From the NCBI RefSeq assembly GCF_009865385.1, contig NZ_WWJT01000372.1, forward strand, positions 1 through 44,070: a stretch of 44,070 nt of DNA, read 5' to 3'. Made by a program: the position numbers and the translations under genes. This document shows, in pieces, positions 25,356 through 32,650 of the stretch (the stretch's first letter is position 1; each line of letters starts with the position of its first letter). The DNA comes from Streptomyces sp. SID486 (GTDB lineage Bacteria; Actinomycetota; Actinomycetes; Streptomycetales; Streptomycetaceae). The notes under the pieces are model-generated. The model saw only the letters and a program-made list of their open reading frames with translations. It was not told the DNA's origin and ran no database searches.

Positions 25356-25406
25356 TTTCTTCGTCGCCAGCCGCGGAAGCGAAAAGCCGCGGTCGGCGAG
25401 AGTCAT

Positions 25407-25480
25407 GCGCCGCTAGCTCAGTTGGTTAGAGCAGCTGACTCTTAATCAGCGGGTCCGGGGTTCGAGTCCCTGGCGGCGCA
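25407..25480 (+). tRNA. tRNA-Lys (CTT), copy 2
   Basis: 74 bases, identical to the copies at 15405 (opposite strand) and 31641. Anticodon CTT in loop CTCTTAA; CCA not encoded. Confidence 0.98.
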
Positions 25481-25487
25481 CGTGATC

Positions 25488-25521
25488 GAAGGGCCTCCTC
25501 GCCTCAGCGAGGGGGCCCTTC
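25488..25521 (+). terminator. Terminator hairpin after tRNA-Lys copy 2
   Basis: GAAGGGCC-T-CCTCGC, loop CTCA, GCGAGG-G-GGCCCTTC. The stem reaches into the last codons of the convergent acyl-CoA synthetase and may serve both transcripts. Confidence 0.75.
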
Positions 25522-27105
25522 GGCGTCCCCGGGGGTCAGCCTCCGGTACCCCTCCTCCCCCGGTGGCCGCCACCACACCGGGTCCGCGCACGCGATGCCC
25601 TCCCGCCGCAGCCGTGCCCGCTCGATCTTGTTCGTCGCCGTCACCGGCATGCGTTCCACCACCCGCACGAACCGGGGCGCCATCTTCGTCCCCAGATCCG
25701 GCTGGGCCCGCAGGAACGCGGCGAACTCGGCCGGGTCGAAGCTCCCGGCGACGGTGGCCATGACCTGGTCGCCGGTGACCGGGTCCGGCACCCCGTAGAC
25801 GGCGACGGCGTCCGCGCCCGGGTACCGGGCGACGATGTTCTCGATCATCGCGGCGGCCAGGTTCTCGCCGTCGACGCGGATCCGGTCGTCCGCGCGGCCG
25901 GCGAAGTAGAGGTAGCCGCCGGTGTCGCGGTAGAAGAGGTCGCCCGTCCAGTACGCCCCCGCCCGGCGCCGTTCCGCCTCGGCGGCCGGGTTGCGCCAGT
26001 AGCCCTCGAAGGGGTTCGGGCCGCGGTTGACCAGTTCCCCGATCGCCTCCCGGCCGTTCAGCAGCCGTCCGGCGCCGTCGAAGCGGGCCCGCGGGCACTC
26101 CCGGCCGGTGGCCGGGTCCAGCACCGCGAGACCGGGCCCGGCCGGACCCACCGCACCCGGAGGCGTCCCGGGCGTCCACCGGACGGCCGCCCCGCCCTCG
26201 GAGGAGCCGTACCCCTCCTCCAGCCGCACCCCGAACCGCCGCTCGAACGCCGCCGCGTCCGCCGCGCCGGCCTCCGTCCCGAAGCCGAGGCGCAGCGGAT
26301 TGTCCTGGTCGTCGGGGCGTGGCTCGGTGGCCAGGACGTACTGCACGGCCCGGCCCACGTAGGTGAAGTAGGTCGCGCCGTAGCGGCGTACGTCGGGCAG
26401 GAAGCCGGAGGCCGAGAAGCGCCGGCGCAGTGCCACCCCGGCGCCGGCCGCCAGCGCCGGCGCCCAGCCGGCGATGACCGCGTTGCCGTGGAACATCGGC
26501 ATGCAGACGTAGTGCACGTCGTCCGCGCCCGTCCCGAACTGCCGGACGAGGGCCTGCCCGGCCGCCGCCAGCCGGCCCTGGGAGCAGAGCGCGGCCTTGG
26601 GGGCGCCGGTGGACCCGGAGGTGAAGTACAGCAGCAGCCGGTCGGCCGGGGCCGCCCGGGACGGGTCGGGCACGGCGCCGGAGTAGGGCGCGAGGAGGGT
26701 GCCGTACTCCGGGGTGTCCGTGACGAGCAGCCGCACGCCGGGCAGGGCGAGCCCGGTCAGCAGCGGCAGGTGGGCCCGCTCGGTGACAAGGACGGGGCAT
26801 TCGGTGTGCCGGATGTCCCGGGCCAGTTCGGGGCCCCGGCGGGTGGGGTTGATCCCGGCGACGGCCGCGCCGGCGAGGGCCGCGGCGCCGAGCCAGAGCG
26901 GGAACTCCTCGGTGTTGTCGAGGAGCACCCCTACGTGCGGTACGGCGCCGGGCGGGAGCAGGTCGGTCAGCAGCGCGGCCCGGGCGGCGGCGCCGGCGGC
27001 CGCCTCGTGGTGCGTCAGCATCCGGTCCTCGCACCACAGCCCGGGCCGGTGGTCGTCCCAGCGTGCCGCGACCAGCGCGGCCACCGTGCGCGGTGTCGCC
27101 TCCAT
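25504..27105 (-). CDS. Acyl-CoA synthetase / AMP-dependent ligase
   Basis: 533 residues, ATG 27105. Adenylate-forming enzyme motifs are in order: YFTSGSTGAPKAAL (A3, about residue 161), EEGYGSSEGG (A5), YWTGDLFYRDTGGYLYFAGR (A7), DDRIRVDGENL (A8) and NKIERARL (A10, catalytic Lys). It would activate a fatty or other carboxylic acid to its CoA ester. The start has no ribosome site; the mRNA may be nearly leaderless. A palindrome CTGACG-GTG-CGTCAG lies 16-30 bases upstream and is the likely operator. Confidence 0.9.
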   Translation of the reverse strand: MEATPRTVAALVAARWDDHRPGLWCEDRMLTHHEAAAGAAARAALLTDLLPPGAVPHVGVLLDNTEEFPLWLGAAALAGAAVAGINPTRRGPELARDIRHTECPVLVTERAHLPLLTGLALPGVRLLVTDTPEYGTLLAPYSGAVPDPSRAAPADRLLLYFTSGSTGAPKAALCSQGRLAAAGQALVRQFGTGADDVHYVCMPMFHGNAVIAGWAPALAAGAGVALRRRFSASGFLPDVRRYGATYFTYVGRAVQYVLATEPRPDDQDNPLRLGFGTEAGAADAAAFERRFGVRLEEGYGSSEGGAAVRWTPGTPPGAVGPAGPGLAVLDPATGRECPRARFDGAGRLLNGREAIGELVNRGPNPFEGYWRNPAAEAERRRAGAYWTGDLFYRDTGGYLYFAGRADDRIRVDGENLAAAMIENIVARYPGADAVAVYGVPDPVTGDQVMATVAGSFDPAEFAAFLRAQPDLGTKMAPRFVRVVERMPVTATNKIERARLRREGIACADPVWWRPPGEEGYRRLTPGDAEGPPR

Positions 27106-27120
27106 AAGTGTGCACGGTAA

Positions 27121-27135
27121 CTGACGGTGCGTCAG
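27121..27135. promoter_or_regulatory. Palindromic operator CTGACG-N3-CGTCAG
   Basis: A perfect six-base inverted repeat with a three-base centre, placed 16 bases upstream of the acyl-CoA synthetase start. Size and symmetry suit a TetR- or GntR-type repressor of acid metabolism. No candidate repressor gene is adjacent. Confidence 0.55.
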
Positions 27136-27145
27136 ATAGGGAGGG

Positions 27146-27613
27146 TCACGGCAGCAGGCCGTCCGACTCGGCGAAGATGCCGTGGGCGAGGATGATGAAG
27201 CCGACGCAGACGGCACCGGCCACGCCGAGGAAGAGCAGTCCGCAGCCCGCCTCGCCGACGAGCCTGCCGGGCGCCGGCGGCCGGGCGGTGGCCCGCTCGG
27301 GGCACTCCGGGAGGTAGCGCACGGTCGTGATGTCGCCCTCCAGGACGGTCGCCGGGCCGCCCTCCTCCTCGAAGCGGACGGTACGGCCGTCGCGGGCACA
27401 GAACTCGTAGACGTGGTGCAAGCTCGTGTGCACGGACGTGTCGCCGCCGCCCCCGCTGGTCGTCGTGTACGTGCGCAGGCAGCGCGCTTCGGCGGTCAGG
27501 CCGTGCGACCAGGTCCGGCCGATCCGGCGCGCGCGGCGGACCAGCCGGTACGCGGCGAACGCCAGAGCCGCGAGCACGAGCCCGGGCACGACGTAGAAGC
27601 AGAGCTCGATCAT
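27146..27613 (-). CDS. DUF3592-like membrane protein
   Basis: 155 residues, ATG 27613. One hydrophobic helix at the N-terminus (residues 3-22) and one near the C-terminus (about 122-148) flank a soluble beta-rich part (AEARCLRTYTTTSG, HHVYEFCARDGRTVRFEE, GDITTVRYLPECPE). This layout matches DUF3592 proteins, whose function is unknown. A paralogue lies 95 bases upstream at 27709. An immediately adjacent GGGGGGACCTC may act as ribosome site but is very close. Confidence 0.75.
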   Translation of the reverse strand: MIELCFYVVPGLVLAALAFAAYRLVRRARRIGRTWSHGLTAEARCLRTYTTTSGGGGDTSVHTSLHHVYEFCARDGRTVRFEEEGGPATVLEGDITTVRYLPECPERATARPPAPGRLVGEAGCGLLFLGVAGAVCVGFIILAHGIFAESDGLLP

Positions 27614-27708
27614 GAGGTCCCCCCGAGGTCCCACGCCCGCCCCGCTGGGCCGGCGTGCGAGGAACGTACCCGGCCGGCGGGGGGACCGACCTCAAGGGAA
27701 GCTCAGTA

Positions 27709-28176
27709 TCAGAACCGGGACAGTTCGACCCACTCGTGCACGAGGTAGATCGCGCAGCCGGCGATCACCGTCAGCCAGACGGCCGCCGCGGCCACGTCCT
27801 TGCCGGGCTGCGGCTCGGCGGCGGTGGCCCGGTCCGGCTCGTGCGGGGCGTAGTGGACGCGGACCGAGTCGCCCACGGCGCGCTCCCGCGGGCCGCCGGC
27901 CTCCTTGAAGCGGACGGCGCCGCCGCTGAGGGTGGTGAAGTCGTACTCGTGCCACTGGACGCGCCGGACCGCGTTGTTGACCACCTGGGTGGTCACCCAC
28001 GCCCGCACGACACGGGCCTGCGCGGTCAGCCCGCTCTCCCACGCCGAGCGCCGCTGCCGCGTCCGGCGGACGATGGCGAAGGCGGCCCAGGACAGGCCGG
28101 CGAGCAGGCCCAGCATGGATATGTCGAACAGGGCGTCCACAGCGCTGTACCCCCGTACGTCGGTTGCGGGATCCAT
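27709..28176 (-). CDS. DUF3592-like membrane protein, paralogue
   Basis: 155 residues from ATG 28176. It has the same plan as the gene at 27146: an N-terminal helix (about 17-36), a central beta part (LTAQARVVRAWVTTQ, QWHEYDFTTLSGGAVRFKEA, GDSVRVHYAPHEPD) and a C-terminal helix (about 130-148). The equal length and matching motifs show a tandem duplication. The function is unknown. The upstream 60 bases separate it from the LPMO stop. Confidence 0.75.
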   Translation of the reverse strand: MDPATDVRGYSAVDALFDISMLGLLAGLSWAAFAIVRRTRQRRSAWESGLTAQARVVRAWVTTQVVNNAVRRVQWHEYDFTTLSGGAVRFKEAGGPRERAVGDSVRVHYAPHEPDRATAAEPQPGKDVAAAAVWLTVIAGCAIYLVHEWVELSRF

Positions 28177-28235
28177 ACGTGCGCCGGCTGCCGGAAGACC
28201 CGGCACCGGCGCACGCGGACCCTACACCGAGGGGG

Positions 28236-28841
28236 TCAGAAGGTGACGTCCGAGCAGGCGTAGAACGCGTTGCCCGTGTCGGCGACCGTCCACACCGCGA
28301 GGATGACGTGGTGCCCGCTCAGGCCGGACGGCAGCGTGCCGCTGTGGCTGAGCGTGGCCGGCGGGCGCTGGCCGTTGTACGGCACCGTCAGGAACGGGGT
28401 GAGGTTGAGGTCCGAGCGGGAGAGGTTGTGGTTCTGGTTCCAGCCCGGCTTGGTCACGTAGTACCTGAAGTCCGTCGTGGCGTGCATGGCGGTGAACTGC
28501 CAGCGGAAGGTGTAGGACTGACCACCCGTCACCTTCGTGGTGGGCCATGCCGCGCCGGACGGCGTCTTGGGCGCGCTGAGCTGGGCGAACTGGCTCAGTC
28601 CGCCGTTGCAGATCTGACCGTCGGCGGGCCCGGCGGCCGGGAAGCCCTTGGGGCCCTCGACGCTCTGCGGTTCCCACTGGATCTGGCCGCAGTTCGCCAC
28701 GGTGCCGTTCTGACAGAGCTTCTGCCTGCTGATGGGGAGGTCGGTGTAGCCGTGGCCGCTGGCGCCGCCGGTGGAGAGCGCGAACGCTCCGGCGGTGACC
28801 GCGCCCAGCACGACCGCGGACACTTTGGTCTTGGTGCGCAT
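28236..28841 (-). CDS. Secreted AA10 lytic polysaccharide monooxygenase (chitin-binding type)
   Basis: 201 residues. A signal peptide of 29 residues (MRTKTK then a hydrophobic core, ending ASG) leaves His30 as the mature N-terminus (HGYTDLP). His30 with His120 (FTAMHATTDF) would form the copper histidine brace. The C-terminal GHHVILAVWTVADTGNAFYAC is typical of AA10 enzymes. There is a single domain and no extra carbohydrate module. It would cut crystalline chitin (possibly cellulose) by oxidation outside the cell. A DasR-type operator 50 bases upstream of the start indicates control by GlcNAc metabolism, which favours chitin as substrate. Confidence 0.93.
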   Translation of the reverse strand: MRTKTKVSAVVLGAVTAGAFALSTGGASGHGYTDLPISRQKLCQNGTVANCGQIQWEPQSVEGPKGFPAAGPADGQICNGGLSQFAQLSAPKTPSGAAWPTTKVTGGQSYTFRWQFTAMHATTDFRYYVTKPGWNQNHNLSRSDLNLTPFLTVPYNGQRPPATLSHSGTLPSGLSGHHVILAVWTVADTGNAFYACSDVTF

Positions 28842-28887
28842 GCTGCCGCTCCTGGGGAGAACGTGGGGAGTTCGGTGAGCCGTGCAG

Positions 28888-28903
28888 GTAGGTCTAGACC
28901 AAG
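28888..28903. promoter_or_regulatory. DasR-responsive element (dre)
   Basis: Central GGTCTAGACC palindrome; the minus-strand core TGGTCTAGACCT differs at one of 12 places from the DasR core TGGTCTAGACCA. It lies 47-62 bases upstream of the LPMO start codon. Confidence 0.75.
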
Positions 28904-28952
28904 TCCCAGATTATTGCCGCGTGTTGAACATGTCCATACCAATCACGAGACT

Positions 28953-28964
28953 TGGACTAGACCG
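28953..28964. promoter_or_regulatory. Second, weaker dre-like site
   Basis: TGGACTAGACCG: one break in the GGTCTAGACC palindrome. It lies 50-60 bases from the first site and overlaps the stop codon of the SPFH gene. It could help DasR bind but may be chance. Confidence 0.4.
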
Positions 28965-30099
28965 GCTCCCCACGGCCCGAGCAGAACGCCACCGTCAGGT
29001 CCCGGACCAGCACCTTGCGCTCGTAGTCGTCCAGTTCGACCAGGCCGCGCATGGTCAGCCGGGTGACCGTGTCCTCCACCGAGTCCACCACCGAGGTGAG
29101 CATGGTGGCCCGCTGCCGGGCGTCCAGCGCGGCGATCCGGCGCCGGTGCATGGCGCCGGCCACCTCGGGGGCGTAGTCCACCCGGACCGGCTGCACCGAG
29201 AACACCTCCAGGCCCACCGGCGCGGTCTCCGTCGCCACCAGCCGGGTCAGCGCGTCCCCCGCCGCCGTCGCCCCGCCCCGCGTCCCGCCCGCCGGCTCCA
29301 CCGGCACCCTCGCCAGCGCCGCCTCCACGCACTCCCGCAGATACGTCTCGTGGTCCTCGACACCGAGCAGGGCCCGCGCGGTGTCCCGCACCCGCCACAC
29401 CACCAGCAGCACCACCCGCAGCGCCATCCCGTCGGGATCCGCCGCAGGCATCGCCTCGCTGCGCCAGTGCCGCAGCCGCACGTCCGCCCGGCGGCGCAGC
29501 ACCAGCGGATTCACCCACAGCAGCCCGGCGCGCCGGACCGTCCCCCGGTACCGCCCGAACAGGCCCAGCACCCAGGCCCGTCCGGTCCGCCCCCGGGCCA
29601 GCCCGCCGAAGCCGAACGCGCCGAGCAGGCCGGCTCCGGTGTACGCGGCCCACTGCGCGGGACCGAGGCCGCCGCCCGGGTGGGCGGGCAGCCCCAGCGC
29701 CTGGGCGGCGAGCGGCGGGAGCAGCCCCGCCCACCAGGTGGTGGCCAGGCAGCCGGTGAGCCCGCAGGCACCGGCGAGCAGCCCGGCCGCCCCCGGCAGC
29801 ACCCGCGCGGGCCGTTCCACCAGCTCCGGGTCGACCTCCGGCAGCGGCCTGCGGCGCACCGCCACCGGCTGACGCTGCCGGGGCTGCTCGCCGGTGCCCT
29901 GCCGACGGGCCACCACGGCCGGCCTGAGCGGCACCTGTACCGGGTCGGGATCGTCCCGGAACAGCAGGTGGACGGGGATCTCGGTGGTGGCCTCGTTCTG
30001 GATCAGACGGGCCTGCCGGGTGCCGGTGCCGGCACCGGCACCGGCGCCGTCCGACTGCCCCTCGGATTCGGGCGGTGTGTGGGATGTGGTCGTACTCAT
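28957..30099 (-). CDS. SPFH/Band 7 domain membrane protein
   Basis: 380 residues, ATG 30099 behind GGAG. A disordered N-terminus with GAGAGAGTGT is followed by two hydrophobic helices (about 103-125 and 135-165), then the SPFH part: RRAGLLWVNPLVLRRRADVRLRHW (about 190-213), VVWRVRDTARALLGVEDHETYLRE, and a helical RRRIAALDARQRATML segment. SPFH proteins form membrane-associated oligomers linked to lipid domains and stress response. The C-terminus ends shortly after the helix. The gene lies downstream of the NlpC/P60 gene in the same direction. Confidence 0.82.
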   Translation of the reverse strand: MSTTTSHTPPESEGQSDGAGAGAGTGTRQARLIQNEATTEIPVHLLFRDDPDPVQVPLRPAVVARRQGTGEQPRQRQPVAVRRRPLPEVDPELVERPARVLPGAAGLLAGACGLTGCLATTWWAGLLPPLAAQALGLPAHPGGGLGPAQWAAYTGAGLLGAFGFGGLARGRTGRAWVLGLFGRYRGTVRRAGLLWVNPLVLRRRADVRLRHWRSEAMPAADPDGMALRVVLLVVWRVRDTARALLGVEDHETYLRECVEAALARVPVEPAGGTRGGATAAGDALTRLVATETAPVGLEVFSVQPVRVDYAPEVAGAMHRRRIAALDARQRATMLTSVVDSVEDTVTRLTMRGLVELDDYERKVLVRDLTVAFCSGRGEPV

Positions 30100-30195
30100 G
30101 CGTGCTCCAGCCTCCGCGCCAGACGCGTCATGAACAGGGGTCGGATGGACGGGGACGGTCCGGGGCCGGACCGGGCGGCCGGCCCCGGAGCGGGA

Positions 30196-31455
30196 TCAGG
30201 CGAACAGGCGGCGCCAGGTCTCCGGGCCGGGGTAGCCGTCCGCCGCGCCGCCCCGCCAGCCCTGGGTGCGCTGGAACGCCTCGACGGCCCGCCGGTCCGA
30301 CTCGCCCCACACCGGCCCCGGCCCGTCCGCGTAGAACCGGCCGAACCCCTTCTTCACCAGCTGGGCGCCGAGCCGGGTGACGTGGTCGTTGACCGCGCCC
30401 GGCCGGAAGTACTGCCGGCCGGGGTAACCGGGCACCCCGTGCGAGGCGGGGCCGGCCGGGCCGATGGCCTTGCCCTGGCCCGTGGCCAGCAGGTCCCAGG
30501 TGCGCCGGCCGGGCAGCCCGTCGGCGTCGGCACCCGTCCAGCCCTGCGCCCGCTGGAACGCCTGGGTGGCGCGCCGGTCCGTCTCGCCCCAGACCGGCCC
30601 CGGGCCGTGGGGGTAGTAGGCGCCCGCACCCCTGGCGATCAGCATCTGGCCGAGCCGGGTCACGTGACTGTTGTCGGCGCCGGGGCCGAAGTAGGCGGCG
30701 CCGGGGTAGGGCTCCGACGCCTTCGCGCCGGCCGCGCTCTGGGGCAGGCCCTTGTACCGGTAGGGGACGTACTTGCTGGTGTTGCTCCAGTAGGGATAGG
30801 GGGTGGTCTGGCTGCGGGTGTGCGGGGGTGTCTGCTCGTAGACCTTGTAGTAGGTGTGCGTGTGGTCCGTCCAGCCACCGAAGATCACGACATGGGAGCC
30901 CTTCTCGGGGTTGTCGGGGTTGTGGTAGAGCAGGATGTCGCCGGGCTGCAGCTCCTCCTTGCCGATCTTCGTCCCGAACTGGTCGAGGCTGCCCGTCCAC
31001 TCGTTGTTCGGCAGGCCCCAGGCCATCGAGACGTAGCCCGAGCAGTCCTGGCGGTAGCCGTCGGACCAGAACGCGGTCATGCTGTACGGCACTTTGGCGG
31101 CCACCCAGACCTTGGCCCGGTTGATGATGTCGGTCCGGGTGGTGGCGGGGATGGGGACGGCGGGGACCCCCACCGGCCCTCCGACGGGACCGTGCAGCGG
31201 GGCCTTCTTGCCCTGCGGGGTCTCGGGCTCGCCGTCGCCGGGCAGGGCCTGGCGGTGCGGGGAGTGGCCGGGGGTGACGGCGGCGGCCGGGGAGACCGTG
31301 CCGAGGGCGGCGGAGGCGGCGGCCAGGACCACCACCGTGCGGGCCGCACGGTGGCGGCCGGACAGCGGGCGAGGCGCCGGCCGCCGGCCGTGGACACATC
31401 CGGGACAGTCGCAGTCGCTCGCGGGGTCGACTTCCTCGAACACCGGAACGGTCAT
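30196..31455 (-). CDS. Secreted NlpC/P60-like hydrolase with two peptidoglycan-binding modules
   Basis: 419 residues, ATG 31455. The N-terminus before the membrane segment carries a cysteine cluster (DCDCPGC, residues 14-20), unusual for an exported protein; the hydrophobic segment is about 39-60. The catalytic part has Cys138 in QDCSGYVSMAWG and His188 in GSHVVIFGGW, as in C40 peptidases. Two similar C-terminal repeats follow (about 255-320 and 345-410), each with HVTRLG, YGPGPVWGE-type and AFQRxQGW segments, matching PG-binding type 1 domains. It should cut peptidoglycan peptides or amides at the wall. The cysteine motif could bind zinc or be lipidated; that is speculative. Confidence 0.85.
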   Translation of the reverse strand: MTVPVFEEVDPASDCDCPGCVHGRRPAPRPLSGRHRAARTVVVLAAASAALGTVSPAAAVTPGHSPHRQALPGDGEPETPQGKKAPLHGPVGGPVGVPAVPIPATTRTDIINRAKVWVAAKVPYSMTAFWSDGYRQDCSGYVSMAWGLPNNEWTGSLDQFGTKIGKEELQPGDILLYHNPDNPEKGSHVVIFGGWTDHTHTYYKVYEQTPPHTRSQTTPYPYWSNTSKYVPYRYKGLPQSAAGAKASEPYPGAAYFGPGADNSHVTRLGQMLIARGAGAYYPHGPGPVWGETDRRATQAFQRAQGWTGADADGLPGRRTWDLLATGQGKAIGPAGPASHGVPGYPGRQYFRPGAVNDHVTRLGAQLVKKGFGRFYADGPGPVWGESDRRAVEAFQRTQGWRGGAADGYPGPETWRRLFA

Positions 31456-31590
31456 GCGATCTGCCTCACATTCAGGGGTGATTTGTCCGCGTGTGTGCAC
31501 GTTGATCAGTTTCCCAACCGCGTTCGCAACGCGCATTTTGACGGTCCGAACGATGTACGCGGCCCCCGTCCGGCGGTCAGGACAGCCGGC

Positions 31591-31625
31591 GGTGGTCGGG
31601 AGCACCCCCGGAGGTCGGGTAGAGT
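31591..31625 (+). promoter_or_regulatory. tRNA-Lys copy 3 promoter
   Basis: GGTGGTC at 31591 and TAGAGT at 31620-31625, with the same internal words and spacing as the block before copy 2. The tRNA starts 15 bases after the -10. Confidence 0.65.
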
Positions 31626-31640
31626 TTTCTCTGTCAGCAG

Positions 31641-31714
31641 GCGCCGCTAGCTCAGTTGGTTAGAGCAGCTGACTCTTAATCAGCGGGTCCGGGGTTCGAG
31701 TCCCTGGCGGCGCA
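31641..31714 (+). tRNA. tRNA-Lys (CTT), copy 3
   Basis: 74 bases, identical to copies at 15405 (minus) and 25407. Anticodon CTT, CCA not encoded. The bases just before it (GTCAGCAG) are shared with copy 1. Confidence 0.98.
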
Positions 31715-31722
31715 CCGACCGG

Positions 31723-31751
31723 AAAGCCCCTCGCGGAAGCGGGGGGCTTTT
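31723..31751 (+). terminator. Rho-independent terminator after tRNA-Lys copy 3
   Basis: AAAGCCCCTCGC, loop GGAA, GCGGGGGGCTTT followed by T: a 12-bp stem with one T-G wobble. Confidence 0.8.
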
Positions 31752-31790
31752 CGTCTGCCCCTCCCCCGAATGGCCGGTTACCCTCTGGCC

Positions 31791-32486
31791 ATGGCAGCCC
31801 GGGACCTTCAGGAGCGGATCAAGAAGCTGATCGTGGACCAGCGGCTGCCTTCGGGCGCCCCGCTGCCCACCGAGCCCGAGCTGATGCGGCTGCTGGGGGC
31901 CAGCCGGAACTCGGTGCGGGAATCCCTGAAGGCGCTCCAGGCGATGGGGATCGTGGAGATCCGGCACGGGTTCGGGACGTACGTCGGCTCGATGTCGTTC
32001 GCACCGATGATCGAGGGCCTGGCCTTCCGCACCGTCGCCGGCCACTGCCGTGGTGAGGACTCGCTGCTCCAGCTGCTGGAGCTGCGCGAGGCGATGGAGA
32101 CCGGGCTGGTGTCCCGGCTGGCCGGGCGGCTGCCGGAGGCGGACCTCGTGGAGCTGGAGGCGCTCGTGCGGCGCATGGAGCGGGAGGCCGCCGAGGGGAC
32201 CGGGCTCGCCGAGACCGACCGCGCCTTTCACGCCACCCTCTACCGGGGACTCGACAACGTACTGCTGGGCGAGGTGCTGGAGGCGTTCTGGGAAGCCTTC
32301 CACCGGGTGCAGCGGGACCTGGTGGACGCGCCGCAGGACCCTAGGGTCACCTGCCGCCAGCACCGGGAGATCCTGGACGCCGTCCGCTCCGGCGACTCCC
32401 TGCGGGCCGAGCGGGCCATAAGGGAGCACTTCGGCGGCGTCCGCACCCGGCTGACCCTGACCCGGCCGGCCGTGTCCCCCCGCTGA
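31791..32486 (+). CDS. GntR-family regulator, FadR subfamily (FCD domain)
   Basis: 231 residues from ATG 31791; an upstream ATG at 31770 would add seven. No ribosome site precedes either, so the mRNA may be leaderless. The winged helix-turn-helix is at about 5-70 (PTEPELMRLLGASRNSVRESL, split: PTEPELMRLLGA and SRNSVRESLKALQAMG, then HGFGTYVG). The FCD ligand domain has the metal-binding set in TDRAFHATL, CRQHREIL and IREHFGG. Such proteins respond to carboxylic acids or sugar acids. The target genes are unknown; no catabolic operon is adjacent. Its last codons and stop are repeated in tandem downstream. Confidence 0.85.
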   Translation: MAARDLQERIKKLIVDQRLPSGAPLPTEPELMRLLGASRNSVRESLKALQAMGIVEIRHGFGTYVGSMSFAPMIEGLAFRTVAGHCRGEDSLLQLLELREAMETGLVSRLAGRLPEADLVELEALVRRMEREAAEGTGLAETDRAFHATLYRGLDNVLLGEVLEAFWEAFHRVQRDLVDAPQDPRVTCRQHREILDAVRSGDSLRAERAIREHFGGVRTRLTLTRPAVSPR

Positions 32487-32553
32487 CCCTGACCCGGCCG
32501 GCCGTGTCCCACCGCTGACCCTGACCCGGCCGGCCGTGTCCTACCGCTGACCC
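32458..32553. repeat. 32-bp tandem repeat x3 made of the regulator's own 3' end
   Basis: Units start at 32458, 32490 and 32522 (TGACCCGGCCGGCCGTGTCC, a variable base, CCGCTGACCC). The first includes the final codons and TGA of the FadR-type gene. Differences are one base per unit. Confidence 0.92.
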
Positions 32554-32560
32554 GCCGCTC

Positions 32561-32650
32561 GGACGCTCAGCCGGTCGTCCCCATGAGCGCGGACGCTCAG
32601 CCGGTCGTCCCCGTGAGCGCGGACGCTCAGCCGGTCGTCCCCGTGAGGTA
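32561..32650. repeat. 30-bp tandem repeat x3 made of the sortase gene's 3' end
   Basis: Units start at 32561, 32591 and 32621 (GGACGCTCAGCCGGTCGTCC then CCGTGAGCGC). The third contains the complement of the stop and last codons of the sortase gene at 32627. Only one internal base differs. Confidence 0.92.

Noticed and set aside
15405..31714. Integrated element bounded by tRNA-Lys copies as attachment sites
   Set aside because: No integrase, excisionase or plasmid genes are seen between the copies; contents look like ordinary chromosomal metabolism, and all three tRNAs are full length, two with a promoter and terminator.
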